Assembly (NCBI RefSeq): GCF_025466085.1
Contig: NZ_JANLOD010000048.1
Location: forward strand, 1-64,000
DNA from: Pseudomonas sp. 14P_8.1_Bac3
GTDB lineage: Bacteria > Pseudomonadota > Gammaproteobacteria > Pseudomonadales > Pseudomonadaceae
DNA length: 64,000 nt
Reading direction: 5' to 3'
A program made the translations under genes and the position numbers. The notes under the pieces were generated by a model. The model saw only the letters and a list, made by a program, of their open reading frames with translations, was not told the origin of the DNA and made no database searches. Shown one piece after another: positions 63,573-64,000 of the stretch (positions within the stretch are counted from its first letter, which is position 1; each line of letters begins with the position of its first letter).

Positions 63573-64000
63573 CCAGAACCGCTCGCCACCCCCCGGCGCC
63601 TCCGTCCAGGCCTGTAACGACCGGGTCGGCAGGTCGAAATAATCACGGGTGCGCGCATAGCCGTGGCCGCCCATGCGCCCGATGGCGTCGAGCCCCAGTT
63701 GATCGATGTACAAGGTTTTCGGGTCAATCAATTCGTCCCGAACATGGGCCATCAGCACTTCACCGAAAATGATTTCCCGCGACTGGCCGATGGACAGCGC
63801 CATCATCCGTCGGCATTCCAGCGCCACGGGCGCCTCGCCGATGCGCGGGCATTTCACCGTGGTGCCAGGGATGGCGGTGAGGCCGGCGGCGGTCAGTTCG
63901 TCGAAGCCGGGGGCGAAGGGCACGGCGCAGACGTTCATGGCTTCGACCAGCGCGTCGCTGACGATGTTGACGGTGAATTCCTGATTGAGCTGAATGTTGC
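63564..64000 (-). CDS. Flavin reductase-like protein, 5' end cut by the window edge
   Basis: The reading frame stays open from the right window edge (..NIQLNQEFTVNIVSDALVEAMNVCA) to the stop at 63564, giving about 144 residues of the C-terminal part of a flavin reductase-like FMN-binding protein. FTVNIVSDALVEAMNVCAVPFAPGFDEL, CPRIGEAPVALECRR and IIFGEVLMAHVRDELIDP match the family order. The N-terminal 50-60 residues lie outside. The family reduces FMN or binds it; the physiological role is unknown. Confidence 0.85.
   Translation of the reverse strand, partial: NIQLNQEFTVNIVSDALVEAMNVCAVPFAPGFDELTAAGLTAIPGTTVKCPRIGEAPVALECRRMMALSIGQSREIIFGEVLMAHVRDELIDPKTLYIDQLGLDAIGRMGGHGYARTRDYFDLPTRSLQAWTEAPGGGERFWPK

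Overview
The window reads as chromosomal DNA of a Pseudomonas species, most likely of the P. fluorescens group. The evidence is high-GC coding on both strands, REP/REPIN repeats of the GGAGCGAGCTTGCTCGC type in intergenic gaps, a cstA-yjiX pair, a PQQ glucose dehydrogenase beside an OprB porin, and a lexA2-imuA-imuB-dnaE2 mutagenesis cassette. Species level is inference; no rRNA is present.

Layout. 1-3.7 kb: cstA and a YbdD/YjiX protein, two small genes and a VOC protein. 4-31 kb: a large catabolic island. It has four parts: (i) a racemase-fold protein, an FAD desaturase-like flavoprotein and a dedicated ETF beta/alpha pair; (ii) a LysR gene divergent from an FAD dehydrogenase, an SDR and an isochorismatase-type hydrolase; (iii) a XylR/DmpR-type sigma54 activator (minus strand) divergent from a long operon holding an extradiol dioxygenase, flavin reductase, two-component monooxygenase, an envelope module (DUF1302, DUF1329, YCF48-like, RND/MMPL), a GlcG/HbpS protein, hydratase, acylating acetaldehyde dehydrogenase and 4-hydroxy-2-oxovalerate aldolase; (iv) a BphD-like meta-cleavage hydrolase, a paraoxonase-like secreted protein and a third FAD flavoprotein. 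Parts iii and iv each start at a textbook sigma54 -24/-12 promoter. Together these encode ring hydroxylation, meta-cleavage, hydrolysis and conversion to pyruvate plus acetyl-CoA, the same reaction set as HsaA-G/TesA-G. The three desaturase-like flavoproteins and dedicated ETF suggest an alicyclic ring is aromatised first. The substrate is unknown.

31-46 kb: secreted M20 amidohydrolase, OprB porin plus gcd, an MFS/HlyD efflux pair, tRNA-Ser(TGA), a BI-1/YccA membrane protein, an Lrp regulator, DMT exporter, FUSC protein, NADP-type aldehyde dehydrogenase and a Dyp peroxidase.

46-54 kb: a GntR-controlled locus with an AprA-like flavoprotein, AprB-like ferredoxin, an ABC importer whose binding protein carries a NosL-like C-terminal domain, a HEAT-repeat protein and a DUF971 protein. 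I do not recognise this as a described pathway. It is interleaved with REPINs.

54-64 kb: a TorF-type porin, a secreted YtcJ-like amidohydrolase divergent from a LysR gene whose 3' end runs into a REPIN, the lexA2-imuA-imuB-dnaE2 SOS operon with a palindromic LexA operator, and the 5'-truncated end of a flavin reductase gene at the window edge.
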